The notes below the pieces were generated by a model. That model saw nothing but the letters and a program-made list of their open reading frames with translations. It was not told the DNA's origin and did no database searches. Shown here in pieces: positions 62,596 to 64,000 of a stretch of DNA of 64,000 nucleotides. Origin of the DNA: Dama dama (taxonomy: Eukaryota; Chordata; Mammalia; Artiodactyla; Cervidae); contig NW_026870889.1 of assembly GCF_033118175.1 (NCBI RefSeq), forward strand, positions 434,001 to 498,000. Reading direction: 5' to 3'. The number at the start of each line of letters is the position of its first letter. The first letter of the stretch is position 1. Both the position numbers and the translations under genes were made by a program.

Positions 62596-64000
62596 TCATG
62601 TTTTTGAACACCGCTTCATGCTCCTCCTATTTTTCAGACCGTTTCTTGCTCCTCATATTTTTGACACCTTTTGAAGCTCTTCATATTTTTCACACCTTTT
62701 CATGCTCTTCATGTTTTTCAACACCGATTCATGCTCCTCCTATTTTTCAGACCATTTCATGCTCCCCCTGTTTTTCAGACCGTTTCATGCTCCTCATATA
62801 TTTTAAACCTTTTGAATCTCTTCATATATTTCACACCTTTTCAGGCTGTTCATGTTTTTCAAAAACGCTTCATGATCCTCCTATTGTTCAGACCGTTTCA
62901 TGCTCCTCAAGTATTTCCCACCTTTTGAAGCTCTTCATATTTTTCACACCTTTTCAGGCTCTTCATGTTTTTCAACACCATTTCATGGTCCTCCTATATT
63001 TCAGACCGTTTCAGGCTCCTCATATTTTTGACAGCTTTTGAAGCTCTTCTTATTTTTCACACCTTTTCAGGCTCTTCATGTTTTTGAACACAGTTCATGC
63101 TCTTCCTATTTTTCAGACCGTTTCATGCTCCTCATGTATTTCACACCTTTTTAAGCTCTTAATATTTTTCACACCTTTTCACGCCCTTCATGTTTTTGAA
63201 CACCGCTTCAGGGTCCTCCTATTGTTCAGACCGTTTCTTTTTCCTCATATTTTTCACACCTTTTGAAGCTCTTCCTATTTTTCACAACTTTTCAGGCTCT
63301 TCATGTTTTTGAACACCGCTTCATGCTCCTCCTATTTTACAGACCGTTTCATTCTCTTCATGTATTTCACACGTAATGAAGCTCTTCATATTTTTCACAC
63401 CTTTTCAGGCTCTTCATGTTTTTCAACACCGTCTCATGCTACTCCTATTTTTCAGACCGTTTCATGCTCCTCATGTATTTCACACCTTTTGAAGCTCTTC
63501 ATATTTTTCACACCTTTTCAGGCTCTTCATGTTTTTCAACACCGCTTCATGCTTCTCCTATTTTTCAGACCGTTTCTTGCTCCTCATATATTTCACACCT
63601 TTTGAAACTCTTCATATTTTTCAAACCTTTTTAGGCTCTTCATGTTTTTCCACAAGACTTCATGCTCTTCCTAGTTTTTAGACCGTTTCATGCTCATCTC
63701 ATTTTTGACACATTTTGAAGCTCTTCATATTTTTGACACCTTTTGAAGCTCTTCATATTTTTCACACCTTTTCAAGCTCTTCATGCTTTTCAACACCGTT
63801 TCATGCTCCTGCTATATTTCAGACCGTTTCATGCTCCTCGTATTTTTAACACCTTTTGAAGCTCTTCATATTTTTCACACGTTTTCAGGCTCTTCATGTT
63901 TTTCAACACCGCTTCATGCTGCTCCTCTTTTTCATTCCGATTCATGCTCCTCATATTTTTGACACCTTTTTAAAGCTCTTCATATTTTTCACACCTTTTC
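62596..64000 (+). repeat. 2.2-kb segment, second copy, with 811-bp deletion, cut by window end
   Basis: Partner of 44780-46998. It joins directly from the 45480-equivalent to the 46290-equivalent at about 63290, within matching CACAACTTTTCAGGCTCTTC sequence. The copy probably continues past the window edge. Confidence 0.9.

Larger units (their letters stand above)
30058..64000 (+). repeat. 113-bp satellite array, block 4
   Basis: The longest block, with nearly 34 kb of uninterrupted satellite running off the end of the window. Same four-part unit and orientation as block 1; I found no inversion of the array and no further mobile element. Units whose sub-repeat order is regular give repeats exactly 113 bp apart, for example related stretches starting at 46304 and 46417. 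It contains the 4692-bp tandem duplication and the 44.8/62.6-kb copy pair, listed separately. Confidence 0.97.

Noticed and set aside
1..64000. CRISPR array
   Set aside because: Repeats are contiguous with no unique spacers, and the L1 sequence is mammalian.
1..64000. Centromeric CENP-B box
   Set aside because: I found no match to the TTCG....A..CGGG core in the consensus units. Centromere identity remains open without it.
1..64000. SMAD-type CAGAC motif in sub-repeat C
   Set aside because: Five bases are too few to mean anything, and the motif comes automatically with the monomer.
1..64000. Phased A-tract DNA curvature from the T5 tracts
   Set aside because: Spacing of about 28 bp is roughly 2.7 helical turns, so adjacent tracts are out of phase and bends should largely cancel.

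Overview
This window is almost entirely tandem satellite DNA from a mammalian genome, most likely a ruminant. I see no functional protein-coding gene and no RNA gene. The organism call rests on three copies of one LINE-1 fragment. Their ORF2 C-terminus and 3' untranslated region (C-rich run, then a tail of A/T) read like the L1 family of cattle, sheep and relatives. That is recognition from memory, not a database match.

The satellite has a basic unit of about 113 bp built from four related sub-repeats of 28, 29, 28 and 28 bp. I call them A, B, C and D in order along the + strand. All share a GCTC-Y-TC block followed by a T5 tract, so they probably descend from one 28-bp ancestor. The consensus is about 39% G+C and 72% pyrimidine on the + strand. 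At this period the window holds roughly 525 units. The array runs off both ends, so its true size is unknown.

Layout: satellite 1-18119; L1 copy 1 at 18120-19564; satellite 19565-24731; L1 copy 2 at 24732-26176; satellite 26177-28612; L1 copy 3 at 28613-30057; satellite 30058-64000. The three L1 copies share one inverted internal junction, one insertion point and nearly one sequence. This was a single twin-primed insertion into the satellite, later copied with its surroundings as a cassette of about 3.9 kb. A fourth cassette start, without L1, lies near 30673-30810.

Other segments of the array were also copied, at several scales: a nearly identical tandem pair with a 4692-bp period (50990-60012); a 2.5-kb/2.0-kb tandem pair (8370-12928) with a nested 476-bp duplication; a 1.9-kb block repeated 8104 bp away (about 5320 and 13424); and a 2.2-kb block repeated about 17.8 kb away (44780 and 62596) with an 811-bp difference. 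The array has evidently evolved by repeated unequal exchange and segmental copying.

Many 60-190-codon open frames exist on the + strand, but they come from repeat composition and stop at fixed places in the unit. I do not annotate them as genes. The most interesting non-genic property is that sub-repeat A carries an exact T-box half-site (TTTCACACCT) in nearly every unit, giving hundreds of copies.
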